A stretch of DNA of 64,000 nt from Microcoleus sp. bin38.metabat.b11b12b14.051. GTDB taxonomy: Bacteria; Cyanobacteriota; Cyanobacteriia; Cyanobacteriales; Microcoleaceae. Shown piece after piece: positions 9,178 to 17,968 of the stretch. A program made the translations under genes and the position numbers. The stretch spans positions 22,576 to 86,575 of the forward strand of contig NZ_JAAFKD010000020.1 of NCBI RefSeq assembly GCF_013299165.1, read 5' to 3'. The notes beneath the pieces are model-generated. The model worked only from the letters and a program-made list of their open reading frames with translations. It did not search any database and had not been told where the DNA came from. Within the stretch, counting starts at the first letter, position 1, and the number at the start of each line of letters is the position of its first letter.

Positions 9178-9322
9178 AATTGTAGATGGCGAGGGTGAAC
9201 TTTTTTAAGTTTAGCCTGAGAGTATTTGCAATTTGATCGATCGCAACACAATTCGTCAAGATATTTGTTACAGATATTGATAGTGAGTTTAATTAAATCT
9301 GAGCAGTTTTCAGTCGATCGCT

Positions 9323-9742
9323 ATGAACAACCACCCAACCGAACAAGATGTGTCGCCAAAGTCAAGTACCGAGGCAATGAAATACGGCGAACGCGAGATT
9401 TTGGAGGGGCAGTTAATTACTTTCCCCAACCCGCGAGTCGGGCGCCGCTATACGATTAACATTACTTTGCCGGAGTTTACTTGCAAGTGTCCGTTTTCGG
9501 GCTATCCAGATTTTGCCGCGATTCACGTTACTTATGTGCCCGACGAGCGAGTGGTAGAGTTAAAAGCCCTGAAGCTCTACGTCAACAGTTATCGCGATCG
9601 CTACATTTCTCACGAAGAATCGATCAATCAAATTTTAGATGATTTTGTCGCAGCTTGCGCGCCGCTGGAAGTGACAATTAAGGGCGATTTTCTGCCGCGG
9701 GGGAATGTGCACACCGTGGTTGAGGTGCGGCACGAGAAGTAA
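9323..9742 (+). CDS. queF: NADPH-dependent 7-cyano-7-deazaguanine reductase
   Basis: QueF reduces preQ0 to preQ1 in queuosine biosynthesis for tRNA modification. The 139-residue length fits the short single-domain (YkvM) class. The catalytic segment FTCKCPFSGYPDFA carries the nucleophilic Cys56 before Pro and the proton-donating Asp63. The family NADPH-binding signature appears as ELKALKLYVNSYRDRYISHE (about 80-99). The C-terminus matches the tunnelling fold (PRGNVHTVVEVRH). The other queuosine genes are not in the window. Two hairpin repeats (9767-9900) follow and could act as transcript ends. Confidence 0.95.
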   Translation: MNNHPTEQDVSPKSSTEAMKYGEREILEGQLITFPNPRVGRRYTINITLPEFTCKCPFSGYPDFAAIHVTYVPDERVVELKALKLYVNSYRDRYISHEESINQILDDFVAACAPLEVTIKGDFLPRGNVHTVVEVRHEK

Positions 9743-9766
9743 CAGCCCGATCGTTTAAATAAGTAA

Positions 9767-9900
9767 GGTTTGTAGTGCGGACTTTAGTCCGCTCTCGGGC
9801 TGCGGACTAAAGTCCGCACTACAAACGTTTAAATAAGTAAGGTTTGTAGTGCGGACTTTAGTCCGCTCTCGGGCTGCGGACTGAAGTCCGCACTACGAAC
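9767..9900. repeat. Two 60-bp hairpin repeats (TAGTGCGGACTTTAGTCC family)
   Basis: Two near-identical inverted repeats at 9767-9826 and 9841-9900 (period 74 bp) share arms of about 25 bp: GGTTTGTAGTGCGGACTTTA and its reverse complement, around the loop CTCTCGGGC. The same family occurs at 17756-17880, 19498-19556, 21511-21537, 29546-29615, 45097-45363, 51622-51689 and 55029-55148. Confidence 0.9.
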
Positions 9901-9992
9901 GGTTTTTGTGATGATAATCGACTCGACATCATATTAGAGAGCCAAGTGATAAGTATTTTGACCGCTTTCTACTTTTATTCAGCAAGCCCTAT

Positions 9993-10220
9993 CTAATATT
10001 TTTCATATCTTGGCTTCTTACCAGGATAAGCAGTAATTACTAAAATTCTATCTAAATATTCTCGGTAAACCACTCTTAGAACAAGTCCATTCAATCTTTT
10101 TTGATAAATGAACTTCCCTTGACTCCTTGCTTCTACCGAACTCGGTGTTCTAACAGTTTCGGAAATTAAATCTGTTGAAATTGTAACCCCGTGACTTTCA
10201 ATAATTTCTATTTTCAGCAA
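9993..10220 (-). CDS. DUF4258-like small protein, possibly N-truncated
   Basis: The 75-residue product ends with GLVLRVVYREYLDRILVITAYPGKKPRYEKY, which resembles the C-terminal part of DUF4258/RelE-like toxin folds common in cyanobacteria. The frame opens at a TTG codon and an in-frame stop lies about 18 nt upstream, so the family's usual N-terminal His-containing segment ('W...H..RM..R') is missing. This could therefore be a decayed gene. No antitoxin partner is visible next to it. The assignment is by eye and tentative. Confidence 0.45.
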   Translation of the reverse strand: MLKIEIIESHGVTISTDLISETVRTPSSVEARSQGKFIYQKRLNGLVLRVVYREYLDRILVITAYPGKKPRYEKY

Positions 10221-10364
10221 GGCGTGTTGACTAAATTATATTTTTTTATCCACATTAATTTTTTATTTTATTTTTCGTTTTATCCCTTGGTGTAAGGTGC
10301 GTAGCGCGCACCCTACGATTAACTACGGTTAGCTTTGACTAGCAACAGAAGTCGGGGCGATTCC

Positions 10365-11765
10365 CTACGGGATAGCTTCGCTTAACGCACTTTTAGCCTC
10401 TGCGGTTTTCGATTCTGCCAACTTGTCCAAAATCTCCACAACTTCTCTTTCAAATATCACCTGAGCGCGATTAGTGCGCCCGCCGACATAGAGTTTGCCG
10501 TTTTTTTCCAAAGCCCAAATCTGCGAGTGAGACAGATAGCTCATCAGCACGCTGAGCATCAGCAAGCCGAAGCCCGTATAGACGAGTGGAATTCCCGGAT
10601 CGGCTTTAATTTGCAATCCCGTGCTACCTACAACTTCATCAATTGCCAACTTCACTCCGTTAACTTCGATTGCTGTACCGGCGCGAACAGTAGTTAACAA
10701 TTTGCCATCCGTACCGTAGACTAACATCGTTCCTTGCAAGTCTTTTGCTAGCAGAGAAACTCCCGCACTCAAATCTGGTTTTGTCGGAATCCAAGCACCC
10801 CAAATTCTGCCTTTACCTTTGGTATCTAACTGAGCCATTGGCAATTGCAAAACAGGGCTTTTGTTGAGGCGAACTCGGACGGCTGCTAGAGCCCAATCTG
10901 CTTGATAAAATGTGACTCCGCGGTATCTAAGCGGCTCGTTAACGTGAATGGTTTTGCGATCGACCTCTTGGCCTGTTTTGTCCAAAACTGACAGATCCGA
11001 GTAAAATTGGTCGATCGCCCCGCTCGGACTATAATCGATCCAGAACCGATTCACACGCATCGACCAATCCTTAGGTATTTGCGGCCCCGCCCAAGGCCCC
11101 GCATCCGTGATATTCTGCACCCGAAACGTTTCACCGCTAGGAACCATTTCTTGACCCATAAATCCCGTCATCGATCCCAACATCGAGCCAGCTAAAATAA
11201 TTAGCATACTAGCGTGAACAATAATCGGGCCAATCTTGCCAATTATGCCCTTGCGAGCATAAACTTTTTCACCTTCTCGGAAAATGCGGTAGTTTTTTTG
11301 CTGCAAAAGTTGTTCTAACGAACTTAAAGCAACTGTTTCTAATTCCGCACTGAGAGCTAACTTTTCAAACTGCTTCGGTTCTTCATAAAATTTCCAGCGG
11401 CGAGCGGCTTTGAGGGCGGGAAATTGTCTAGTAAAAGTGCAAGCTGTCAAACTGCTGCCGAACAAAATTAGGATTGACAAAAACCACCATGTGCGGTATA
11501 CATGGTCTAGTCCTGAAATTAGGACAACTTTCCAGGTTAAGAACCCGAACAAAGCCGGGTGTTCTGGATAGTTGGATTGGTAAAACTCTACAGATTGACC
11601 TTGTTCGATGACAGTGCCAGAAATGCTAAAAAATGCGATCGCCAGCAGCAAGATAATTGCCAGCCGCAAATCTGCCAGCACCGGCAAAATCTCTCGCTTG
11701 AAGAACTTTTGAGGAGCAGTCGCCCAGTTTGATAGTTTGGATAGAAATACTTCTTTTGATGTCAT
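10365..11765 (-). CDS. ccs1: Cytochrome c biogenesis protein Ccs1/ResB
   Basis: Ccs1 works with CcsA in System II cytochrome c maturation, bringing reduced apocytochrome and haem together on the lumenal side of the thylakoid. The 466-residue protein has the ResB layout: TM helices near 28-50, 75-110 and 178-200 ([20 protein letters not shown], with the family's conserved His), a large soluble loop (about 200-390) and a last TM near 392-412. Typical features include [11 protein letters not shown] and the loop segment [13 protein letters not shown]. ccdA lies upstream on the same strand, separated by about 270 nt that include a 7-bp tandem repeat. CcsA is not in the window. Confidence 0.95.
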   Translation of the reverse strand: MTSKEVFLSKLSNWATAPQKFFKREILPVLADLRLAIILLLAIAFFSISGTVIEQGQSVEFYQSNYPEHPALFGFLTWKVVLISGLDHVYRTWWFLSILILFGSSLTACTFTRQFPALKAARRWKFYEEPKQFEKLALSAELETVALSSLEQLLQQKNYRIFREGEKVYARKGIIGKIGPIIVHASMLIILAGSMLGSMTGFMGQEMVPSGETFRVQNITDAGPWAGPQIPKDWSMRVNRFWIDYSPSGAIDQFYSDLSVLDKTGQEVDRKTIHVNEPLRYRGVTFYQADWALAAVRVRLNKSPVLQLPMAQLDTKGKGRIWGAWIPTKPDLSAGVSLLAKDLQGTMLVYGTDGKLLTTVRAGTAIEVNGVKLAIDEVVGSTGLQIKADPGIPLVYTGFGLLMLSVLMSYLSHSQIWALEKNGKLYVGGRTNRAQVIFEREVVEILDKLAESKTAEAKSALSEAIP

Positions 11766-11775
11766 TGGTAATTAT

Positions 11776-11876
11776 GAAGGAAGAAGGAAGAAGGAAGAAG
11801 GAAGAAGGAAGAAGGAAGAAGGAAGAAGGAAGAAGGAAGAAGGAAGAAGGAAGAGGGAAGAAGGAAGAAGGAAGAA
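11776..11876. repeat. Heptanucleotide tandem repeat (GGAAGAA)n
   Basis: About 14 copies of a 7-bp unit GAAGGAA with a few substitutions lie between ccdA and ccs1. Open reading frames through it code only for Lys/Glu/Arg low complexity and are not genes. It resembles the heptameric STRR repeats known from cyanobacteria. Confidence 0.95.
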
Positions 11877-12036
11877 AATATTATTTTTATCTAGGAATTC
11901 TCAATCAATTGTGAATTATTTATTTTTCTTCCTTCGTGTTCTTCGCGTCTTCGCGGTTCGTCTAAAAAGATAGCTCATTAGTTCTGTAATGATTGCTATA
12001 TCTCTAAATAATAACTGAAGTCCGAACGATCGAACC

Positions 12037-12768
12037 TTAGGCGGGAAGTATGCGAGAAAGCAGGGAGAAAACGCCATATCCTACTAGCAAAACGCCGCTA
12101 ACAGGCGTAATCCAACTCGACCACCTGCGTAATTCTAACAGCTTTTTAATGCTCGCGGTAAAAGTACCTGCTACAATCAGCGGAGCGACGTAGCCAGCAG
12201 CATAAAACAGCAGCAACACACCGCCTAAAACTGTATCTCCCGTTTTGGAAACCCAAGCTAAGAGAGTAGCTAAAACCGGAGTGCTGCACGGAGAAGCTAC
12301 TAAACCAAAAGTTAAGCCCAATAAGTACGATCGCACGCCCGCGGGCAAATCCTTCGGCACCCACCCCACAGCGTCGAAAGACGGCATTTGCAAGGGTAAA
12401 GCTTCCAGTAAATTCAGCCCCATCAAAATCGCGATGATGCTGACAACGATCGGCAAACCCAGACCAATTTTGCCATAAACTTGACCCGCAAATGATGCGA
12501 CAATGCCTAAACCTGCGAGGGTTGTGGCTAATCCCAAGGAAAACCAGGCAGACTGGGCGGCGGCTTGCAGGCGGCTTTTTGCTTCGTATCCGCCGATGTA
12601 GCCGATCGTAATTGGCAACATTGAAAGCATACAGGGCGTCAAGCTCGTGAGCAACCCTGCCAGAAAGATGACTGCGACGCTGAATAAACTCAGGTGTGTT
12701 AGTTGAGTATTTACTAAATTATTAGCAAATTGTGCCAGTTGGTAAAGTTGAGTTTGCAAAGTTTCCAT
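12037..12768 (-). CDS. ccdA: Thiol-disulfide transporter CcdA (cytochrome c biogenesis)
   Basis: CcdA moves reducing equivalents across the thylakoid or plasma membrane to keep apocytochrome c haem-binding cysteines reduced. The 243-residue protein has six hydrophobic helices (about 28-50, 75-95, 103-123, 148-170, 178-200, 217-238). The two redox cysteines sit in the family motifs TPCMLSMLP (Cys46) and ASPCSTPVLATLLAWV (Cys161). It reads toward ccs1, and the pair is commonly adjacent in cyanobacteria, so co-transcription is plausible despite the repeat-filled 271-nt gap. No signal peptide. Identity is secure. Confidence 0.95.
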   Translation of the reverse strand: METLQTQLYQLAQFANNLVNTQLTHLSLFSVAVIFLAGLLTSLTPCMLSMLPITIGYIGGYEAKSRLQAAAQSAWFSLGLATTLAGLGIVASFAGQVYGKIGLGLPIVVSIIAILMGLNLLEALPLQMPSFDAVGWVPKDLPAGVRSYLLGLTFGLVASPCSTPVLATLLAWVSKTGDTVLGGVLLLFYAAGYVAPLIVAGTFTASIKKLLELRRWSSWITPVSGVLLVGYGVFSLLSRILPA

Positions 12769-13376
12769 CAGTCGATTTTAGATTTTAGATTTGAGATTTT
12801 GGATAGACTCTATAACAGATGAATCTCGGCAATTGAACAATTGAATAATTAACTCTACAGTAGATTTATTTCGCCGATTTGAGATTTGGGATTAATTCTA
12901 CAATAGATAAATTTCGCCGCTCGAACAATAGAAGACTTAAACAATTGAATAATTGACTGTACAACAGATTTATTTCGCCAATTTGAGATTTGGGATAGAC
13001 TCAACAACAGAAGAATCTGGGAGATTCAAGTAAATATGTAATTTTTTTCGAGCTCTACGATTTAATTCCGGGCTTGTATCCTAGGAAAGTGAGTTTTGGA
13101 GTTCCTTAAAATTGTAACAGATTCACGTAGGTTCGGCTGGAAATTGGAAATTTTATTGAAATTGACTGCTGAGAAGTGGAAAACTACGCGCGCGGCGCAT
13201 ATCTCCCTTTTTGGCAAGCAAATTGCACCCCGGTTTAAACTGATATCCTGACACCATCCTCAACCAGCTTTGATTTTTTTTATTTTACATCAATTAATTG
13301 TGGAACAAGCCTTTTAGCTGTAAATACCAATTAATTGCTAACAGGCTGGAAAGCCTGTGATTGCTGGGTTATCAAA
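12769..13376. other. A+T-rich spacer with degenerate repeats
   Basis: No gene is seen. The spacer contains at least three imperfect copies of a block combining 'ATTTGAGATTTGGGAT', 'CAATTGAATAATTGAC' and 'CAGATTTATTTCGCC' (about 12780-13010), so it has grown by local duplication. It probably includes the upstream region of ccdA and the 3' end of the convergent-side pentapeptide gene. Confidence 0.55.
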
Positions 13377-14111
13377 TTATTCAGACGCACTTGATTTTAA
13401 ATTAAAGCCAATTTCTTCATTATTAATAGAGCCGTCAGGCATGATTGCCCCAACCAGCAGCGCACCTCTGAGATTTGCTCCCGTTAGATTAGCTCCTTCT
13501 AAATTAGCATTGCTCAGATTTGTGACTTGTTTGGAACCTCGGAAAAAAAAGCTGTGCAAGTCAGCGTTTGTCAAATTAGTATCTGCTAAATTAGCATATT
13601 GCAAGTCAGCACCGTGCAGCGTCGCATCCGTTAAATTAGCTTCGGTGAGGTTGCTGCCCCAAAGTCGAGAATCCAATAAATTAGCATCTTGTAAATTAGC
13701 GCGACTCAGATTTGCCAAAGTCAGATTAGCATCCCACAATTTGGTGCGGTTGAAATTAGCTTCTGTCAAATTAGCTCGACTGAGATCGGTACCTAAAATA
13801 TCAGCATTTGCTAAATTGGCGGCGGTGAGATTGGCGTCTGAAAGGTCAGCATTTTTTAAATTAGCACCGGACAAGTTGGCACCGGATAAGTTGGCGCCGC
13901 TCAAGTTGGCTTCTTGGAGATTAGCTCCGTGCAAATCGGCCGCGCTCAAATCGCACTGCTTCCAGAGAAAGCTGACGCACCAATTATCTTTTAATAGCTG
14001 ACTGACATCCTCCGGATTCGCGGCCATCACAGGAGGAGTTGAGTAGAGAGCGAACAGCACGATCGCCAACACTGCCGCAAATAAAGTTTTCAACCTCAGA
14101 ACTCTTTTCAT
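13377..14111 (-). CDS. Exported pentapeptide-repeat protein
   Basis: From the ATG at 14111 the protein has 244 residues, starting with a Sec-type signal peptide (MKRVLRLKTLFAAVLAIVLF, cleavage near PVMA-ANPED). An in-frame extension to 14186 would place 25 unrelated residues before the signal, so I reject it. After a short Cys-containing segment (NWCVSFLWKQCDLSAADL) come about 30 A(N/D)LXX pentapeptides (about 60-220). The product should lie in the thylakoid lumen or periplasm, like the lumenal pentapeptide proteins known from cyanobacteria and plastids. Function unknown. Confidence 0.85.
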   Translation of the reverse strand: MKRVLRLKTLFAAVLAIVLFALYSTPPVMAANPEDVSQLLKDNWCVSFLWKQCDLSAADLHGANLQEANLSGANLSGANLSGANLKNADLSDANLTAANLANADILGTDLSRANLTEANFNRTKLWDANLTLANLSRANLQDANLLDSRLWGSNLTEANLTDATLHGADLQYANLADTNLTNADLHSFFFRGSKQVTNLSNANLEGANLTGANLRGALLVGAIMPDGSINNEEIGFNLKSSASE

Positions 14112-14734
14112 TGACACTAATTTGCACAATAGATTCTTGATGTGTAATCTAAAGCATACCAAATTATCGGCGACTTTCCCCAGCAATCTTACTCAAAACT
14201 ATTAGTTAAATGTCTGTCGGGGTAGGTGCAGGCACCAGCCGTCTCAGATGCGCTCTGTGGCTACAAACCAGTTTGTTTCATAGATGCCTCGCTGTCAAAC
14301 TGATATTTTTCCTCAAAACAGAGTATCAGATGGCCGCCGCTATCGATCGGGATTTACCGATAGCGCATCCCTACAACGTCATAAGCTGCTGCCCTTTAAA
14401 TTGTATCTTTCGATAAAATATTCTCCAAAAACTCAAATCTCTCCCCCTTGGCGCCTCGCACCCCGGGACACTCAGACACTCCGACACTCTGGGAAGCGCG
14501 AGGGCCAAAAAACTGCCCAGCTCGCCTAAAACAACCATATTTAGCGGGTTATACGCCCTATTTTCAATAATTGCGATCGAAATCACTAACTAAGCTAACT
14601 CAGATTACACAAGTCAATGTTGGAGCATCACCAACTCGCAGCTAACTTATCACCTTCGTGAGAGTACGGATATCACTCTCAGTAGCTGAGGTATCGGAGA
14701 CAATGAAAGTATACTGTTCAACCCCCACCCTCCC
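14112..14734. other. Divergent intergenic region
   Basis: The stretch separates two divergent genes and should carry both promoters. Short frames at 14210-14416, 14284-14529 and 14371-14586 overlap each other on both strands and have no recognisable homology. A run of ACTCAGACACTCCGACACTC-like direct repeats occurs near 14470-14490. No promoter could be fixed. Confidence 0.45.
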
Positions 14735-15448
14735 ATGCCTACTATCCCCATTTTCTCAAGTCAATTAGTTGTCACCACTATTGTCCAGTCGATGGAATCT
14801 TTGGGATTTGCTAATATTGCAGGCAAAGTATTTTCGGGCGAGCAAGCCCAAGCGCGACAAGAGGCAAATTTAAAGGCTAATACCACCAAGCTTTACACCC
14901 AGGGTTTAAAAAATCTCGAAAAACAAGAGTTGCAGGCTGCGATTCAATATTTCACTGCTACAATTAACCTGAACCCGCAATTCTCGCCAGCTTACAACGA
15001 TCGCGGTGTGGCCCGCTACAGATTGGGTTACACGCAGTCTGCCATCGAAGACTTAACTACCGCGATCGAACTCAATCCTTATCGAGCCAAGTATTACAGC
15101 AATCGCGGGTTTATGCTGACTCGTTCCAAAGATTATACTGCGGCGATCGCCGATTACAACTCGGCACTGATGCTCAACCCCAATTTAGCCCAAGCATATT
15201 TTAACCGCGGCTCTATCCGGATGCAAATGGAAAATTCCCTGGCAGCGCTAGCTGATTTTGAGTCAGCGATTCGGCTAAATCGAGATTTTGCTAAAGCTTA
15301 CTTCAACCGAGGATTGACTAGATATAAGTTGAGAGAAGTGCAGGGAGCATTTGAAGATTTTCAGAAAGCGGCAGGGCTGTTTAAGCAGCAGGGAAAAATG
15401 GATTATTATCAAGATGCAGTCGCCAAACTTAGAAAGCTATGGTCTTAG
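14735..15448 (+). CDS. Tetratricopeptide (TPR) repeat protein
   Basis: The 237-residue protein has a short N-terminal region (about 1-50) and then about five TPR units (about 55-225). The consensus positions are easy to see: AYNDRGVARYRLGYTQSAIE, KYYSNRGFMLTRSKDYTAAI, AYFNRGSIRMQMENSLAALA and AYFNRGLTRYKLREVQGAFE. TPRs mediate protein-protein contacts, and cyanobacterial examples often act in photosystem or pilus assembly, but nothing here fixes a partner. There is no clear signal peptide. The N-terminal segment resembles no domain I know. Single gene with no close co-directional neighbour. Confidence 0.88.
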   Translation: MPTIPIFSSQLVVTTIVQSMESLGFANIAGKVFSGEQAQARQEANLKANTTKLYTQGLKNLEKQELQAAIQYFTATINLNPQFSPAYNDRGVARYRLGYTQSAIEDLTTAIELNPYRAKYYSNRGFMLTRSKDYTAAIADYNSALMLNPNLAQAYFNRGSIRMQMENSLAALADFESAIRLNRDFAKAYFNRGLTRYKLREVQGAFEDFQKAAGLFKQQGKMDYYQDAVAKLRKLWS

Positions 15449-15576
15449 TTGAAGTTTGGAATAATGCCTAGAAAATAGATCCTGTAGCAAGGGGCTGGCA
15501 GCTAATAAAATATATGGATATTGACCTGAAAACCATTGTAATTGGGTTGAGTTAACTCAACCCAATCTACTTAAAA

Positions 15577-16974
15577 CTACCCAATTCTTAAGGCTGCATC
15601 GCCATTGGGTAAGTCATTAGGACGAGGAGGAAGCGTAGGTAAAGGAATTGCAAAGACTGCATTTCTAACTGAATCGACGGTAGCATTTTTAACAATAGCA
15701 GAAGACCCAGCTAAGTTAATTAAAGTATCGCTGCCAGATTGAGTGAATCTAGGATCCGATAATTGTCCTGTCACAGAAATGCGATCGCCTTCCGCTGGTT
15801 TAAAATCAAGTATGGTATGATTCGTTGGCAGTAGGAGAATAAAAGGAAGACTCGCAGGATCGACTCCGAGCAAAACAAAAGTATCTGCACCACTACCTCC
15901 AGTAATAGTATCGTTGCCTGTATCCCCAATCAAAATATCATTGCCATCCCCACCATTTAAGACATCATTACCTTGGCCACCCCGTAAAAAGTCGTTCCCA
16001 GCATCGCCATTAAGAGTATCGTCGCCGAAATTTCCGTTGATAATATCGTTACCAATACCGCCACTAATTAAATCGCTACCTTTGCCACCTCTGAGAAAGT
16101 CGTCCCCTCCTTCGCCGGTGATAGTATCGTTGCCTTTGCCACCGTTGATGGCATCATCAACCGGTGAACCGATAATGCGATCGTTTCCGCTACCTCCGCG
16201 CACGCCGGTGGGGTTTTGCTGCGAGTCTTGGGCGGTGACTTGATAGTTGTTCGGGGTATTAGGCAAGTTGAGCGATCGCAAAGGCAGATTTAGAAAATTG
16301 GTATTATTGACAAAACTGTTGAGTACAGCAGCATTAGTAATGATGCTGGAAGTCCGACTGGGGACAATTCCTCCAACGACTTTGGCGGTAGAAATGCGAT
16401 CGCCCTGCTGCACCGCATTAACCGTATCAAAACCTTGAATTACATTACCAAAAACAGCATAATTGCCGTCCAAAAACGGCAAAGCATCCAAAGTAAAATA
16501 GAACTGCGAAGACGCCGAGTTCAAAGCACTAGAACGAGCCATAGCGACAGCCCCGCGAGTGTGCGGCAACTGCGGCGTCTGGGTGACAACTTGGTTGTAA
16601 ACAGGTTGCGCCGCCCCTTGCGGCTTGATTTCCAAAGGAATAAAACGCGCCTGATTGGTATCCGGATCGATAAAATTACCCGTTCCCAACTGACTGGCGG
16701 GAATGCTAGTATCCTTGCTGCGCGGATCGCCCCCTTGCACCACAAAAGGATCGGGCTGGCGCACAACTCGGTGAAACATCACCCCGTCGTAAGTGCCGCG
16801 TTCAACTAAATCAACAAAATTGCCCCCAGTAATCGGGGCATTAGTGCCATCTACTTCGATCGTCACCGGTTGACCATTAATTACCTGGACTACTGTAACT
16901 TTGCCTGTTAAGGGGAGTGCAGCGCTCATAGATAAATTGCTATTTGAGTGAGTGATCTCTGGGTTTTCTACCAA
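15577..16974 (-). CDS. Cyclophilin-type peptidyl-prolyl isomerase fused to RTX calcium repeats
   Basis: Residues about 22-205 form a cyclophilin domain: GTYDGVMFHRVV, FVVQGGDP, RGAVAMARSSALNSASSQFY and LDGNYAVFGNVIQGFDTVNA carry the catalytic Arg and substrate-site Phe/Gln residues. Residues about 255-350 are RTX nonapeptides (GGKGNDTITGEGGDDFLRGG and similar), which bind calcium and fold as a beta-roll; the tail to 465 matches the end of secreted RTX proteins. There is no N-terminal signal peptide, as expected for type I (HlyBD/TolC) export. The frame opens with TTG at 16974 (AGGA about 4 nt before); an ATG at 16929 is the alternative. The fusion suggests an extracellular, calcium-dependent foldase. 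Confidence 0.9.
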   Translation of the reverse strand: MVENPEITHSNSNLSMSAALPLTGKVTVVQVINGQPVTIEVDGTNAPITGGNFVDLVERGTYDGVMFHRVVRQPDPFVVQGGDPRSKDTSIPASQLGTGNFIDPDTNQARFIPLEIKPQGAAQPVYNQVVTQTPQLPHTRGAVAMARSSALNSASSQFYFTLDALPFLDGNYAVFGNVIQGFDTVNAVQQGDRISTAKVVGGIVPSRTSSIITNAAVLNSFVNNTNFLNLPLRSLNLPNTPNNYQVTAQDSQQNPTGVRGGSGNDRIIGSPVDDAINGGKGNDTITGEGGDDFLRGGKGSDLISGGIGNDIINGNFGDDTLNGDAGNDFLRGGQGNDVLNGGDGNDILIGDTGNDTITGGSGADTFVLLGVDPASLPFILLLPTNHTILDFKPAEGDRISVTGQLSDPRFTQSGSDTLINLAGSSAIVKNATVDSVRNAVFAIPLPTLPPRPNDLPNGDAALRIG

Positions 16975-17168
16975 ATCCTGACCAAATATCCCCTTGACTT
17001 CTTAGCCCGCCTCCGCGGGCTTCGTCTGTCGAGAAGCGGTTTTAACCGCCGAATCATCAAAGGGGTGCGTAGCTCGGATTTAGTGCTAGAAGCAATCCGC
17101 GAATTGCCCCTACCCATTTAATCAGAAAACTGTAAACTTGTGTTAAGTACAGTTTTACTTGTGAATTT

Positions 17169-17720
17169 ATGATTTCCCGCCGCAAGTTTTCTACCACTTT
17201 ATTGGCAATTTGTCTAGCCTTTCTGAGTTTGATTTTTACTCCCGAAGCCTTTGCCCTCGGCGGCACGCTGCCGGGGGTGAATCAAGCAGCACCCGATTTT
17301 AGTTTGCCGACAAACAGCCGCGACGGACAAGTATCGCTGTCCGATTATCGCGGTAAATGGCTGGTAGTCTACTTTTATCCCAAAGATTTTACATCCGGTT
17401 GTACGATCGAAGCGCGTCGGTTCCAGCAAGACTTACCAAAATACTTAGCAAAAAACACTCAAATTATCGGGATTAGTGCCGATGATGTCAACTCCCACGC
17501 GGAATTTTGCGATTCTGAAGGTTTGAAATTTCCGCTGTTAGCCGATACCGACGGCAAAGTGAGTAAAGCTTACGGTTCTTGGATGAGTTTCATCTCGGCA
17601 CGGCACAGTTTTATAATTGACCCGGAAGGCATTTTGCGCGAAACTTTTGTCAAAATTAATCCATCGATTCACTCCAAAGAAGTCTTAGCTCGTTTAAGCG
17701 AATTGCAGGCTAACGGCTAA
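17169..17720 (+). CDS. Exported peroxiredoxin (PrxQ/BCP type)
   Basis: The 183-residue thiol peroxidase begins with a signal peptide (MISRRKFSTTLLAICLAFLS, cleavage near FA-LGG), so it should work in the lumen or periplasm. The AhpC/TSA fold runs from about 38 to 180, with the active-site stretch YPKDFTSGCTIEARRF. Cys78 is the peroxidatic residue. The usual PrxQ resolving Cys five residues later is Arg83 here; the only other mature Cys is Cys114 (AEFCDSEG). It therefore behaves as a 1-Cys or atypical 2-Cys enzyme. The conserved Arg-containing SFIIDPEGILRE follows. A pair of hairpin repeats lies downstream. Confidence 0.9.
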   Translation: MISRRKFSTTLLAICLAFLSLIFTPEAFALGGTLPGVNQAAPDFSLPTNSRDGQVSLSDYRGKWLVVYFYPKDFTSGCTIEARRFQQDLPKYLAKNTQIIGISADDVNSHAEFCDSEGLKFPLLADTDGKVSKAYGSWMSFISARHSFIIDPEGILRETFVKINPSIHSKEVLARLSELQANG

Positions 17721-17735
17721 TATTGTGTCACAGCG

Positions 17736-17880
17736 TCGAATAACCGTAAAAATAGGTTTGTAGTGAGGACTTTAGTCCTTCTTCAGGATTGTATCGAATA
17801 ACCGTAAAAATAGGTTTGTAGTGAGGACTTTAGTCCTTCTTCAGGATTTTATAAGGACTAAAGTCCTCACTACAAACCTT
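17736..17880. repeat. Direct plus inverted copies of the AGTGAGGACTTTAGTCC repeat
   Basis: A 58-bp unit (CGAATAACCGTAAAAATAGG then TTTGTAGTGAGGACTTTAG) is duplicated in tandem (copies near 17736 and 17794), then an inverted copy (17854-17880) closes a long hairpin. It lies between two convergent genes and may terminate both. Confidence 0.9.
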
Positions 17881-17968
17881 ATATTACTTATTTTACGGAA
17901 GATGATGCCTGGTAACGAGACAAGCTGTAAACTCAATCTAAAATCTAAAATAGGCTGTCGGGCCACAA

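Noticed and set aside
11729-11973. Lys/Glu-rich ORFs
   Set aside because: They are translations of the GGAAGAA heptamer repeat and overlap the start of ccs1.
13357-14001. 214-aa ORF on the plus strand
   Set aside because: Antisense shadow of the pentapeptide-repeat gene; pentapeptide DNA keeps several frames open.
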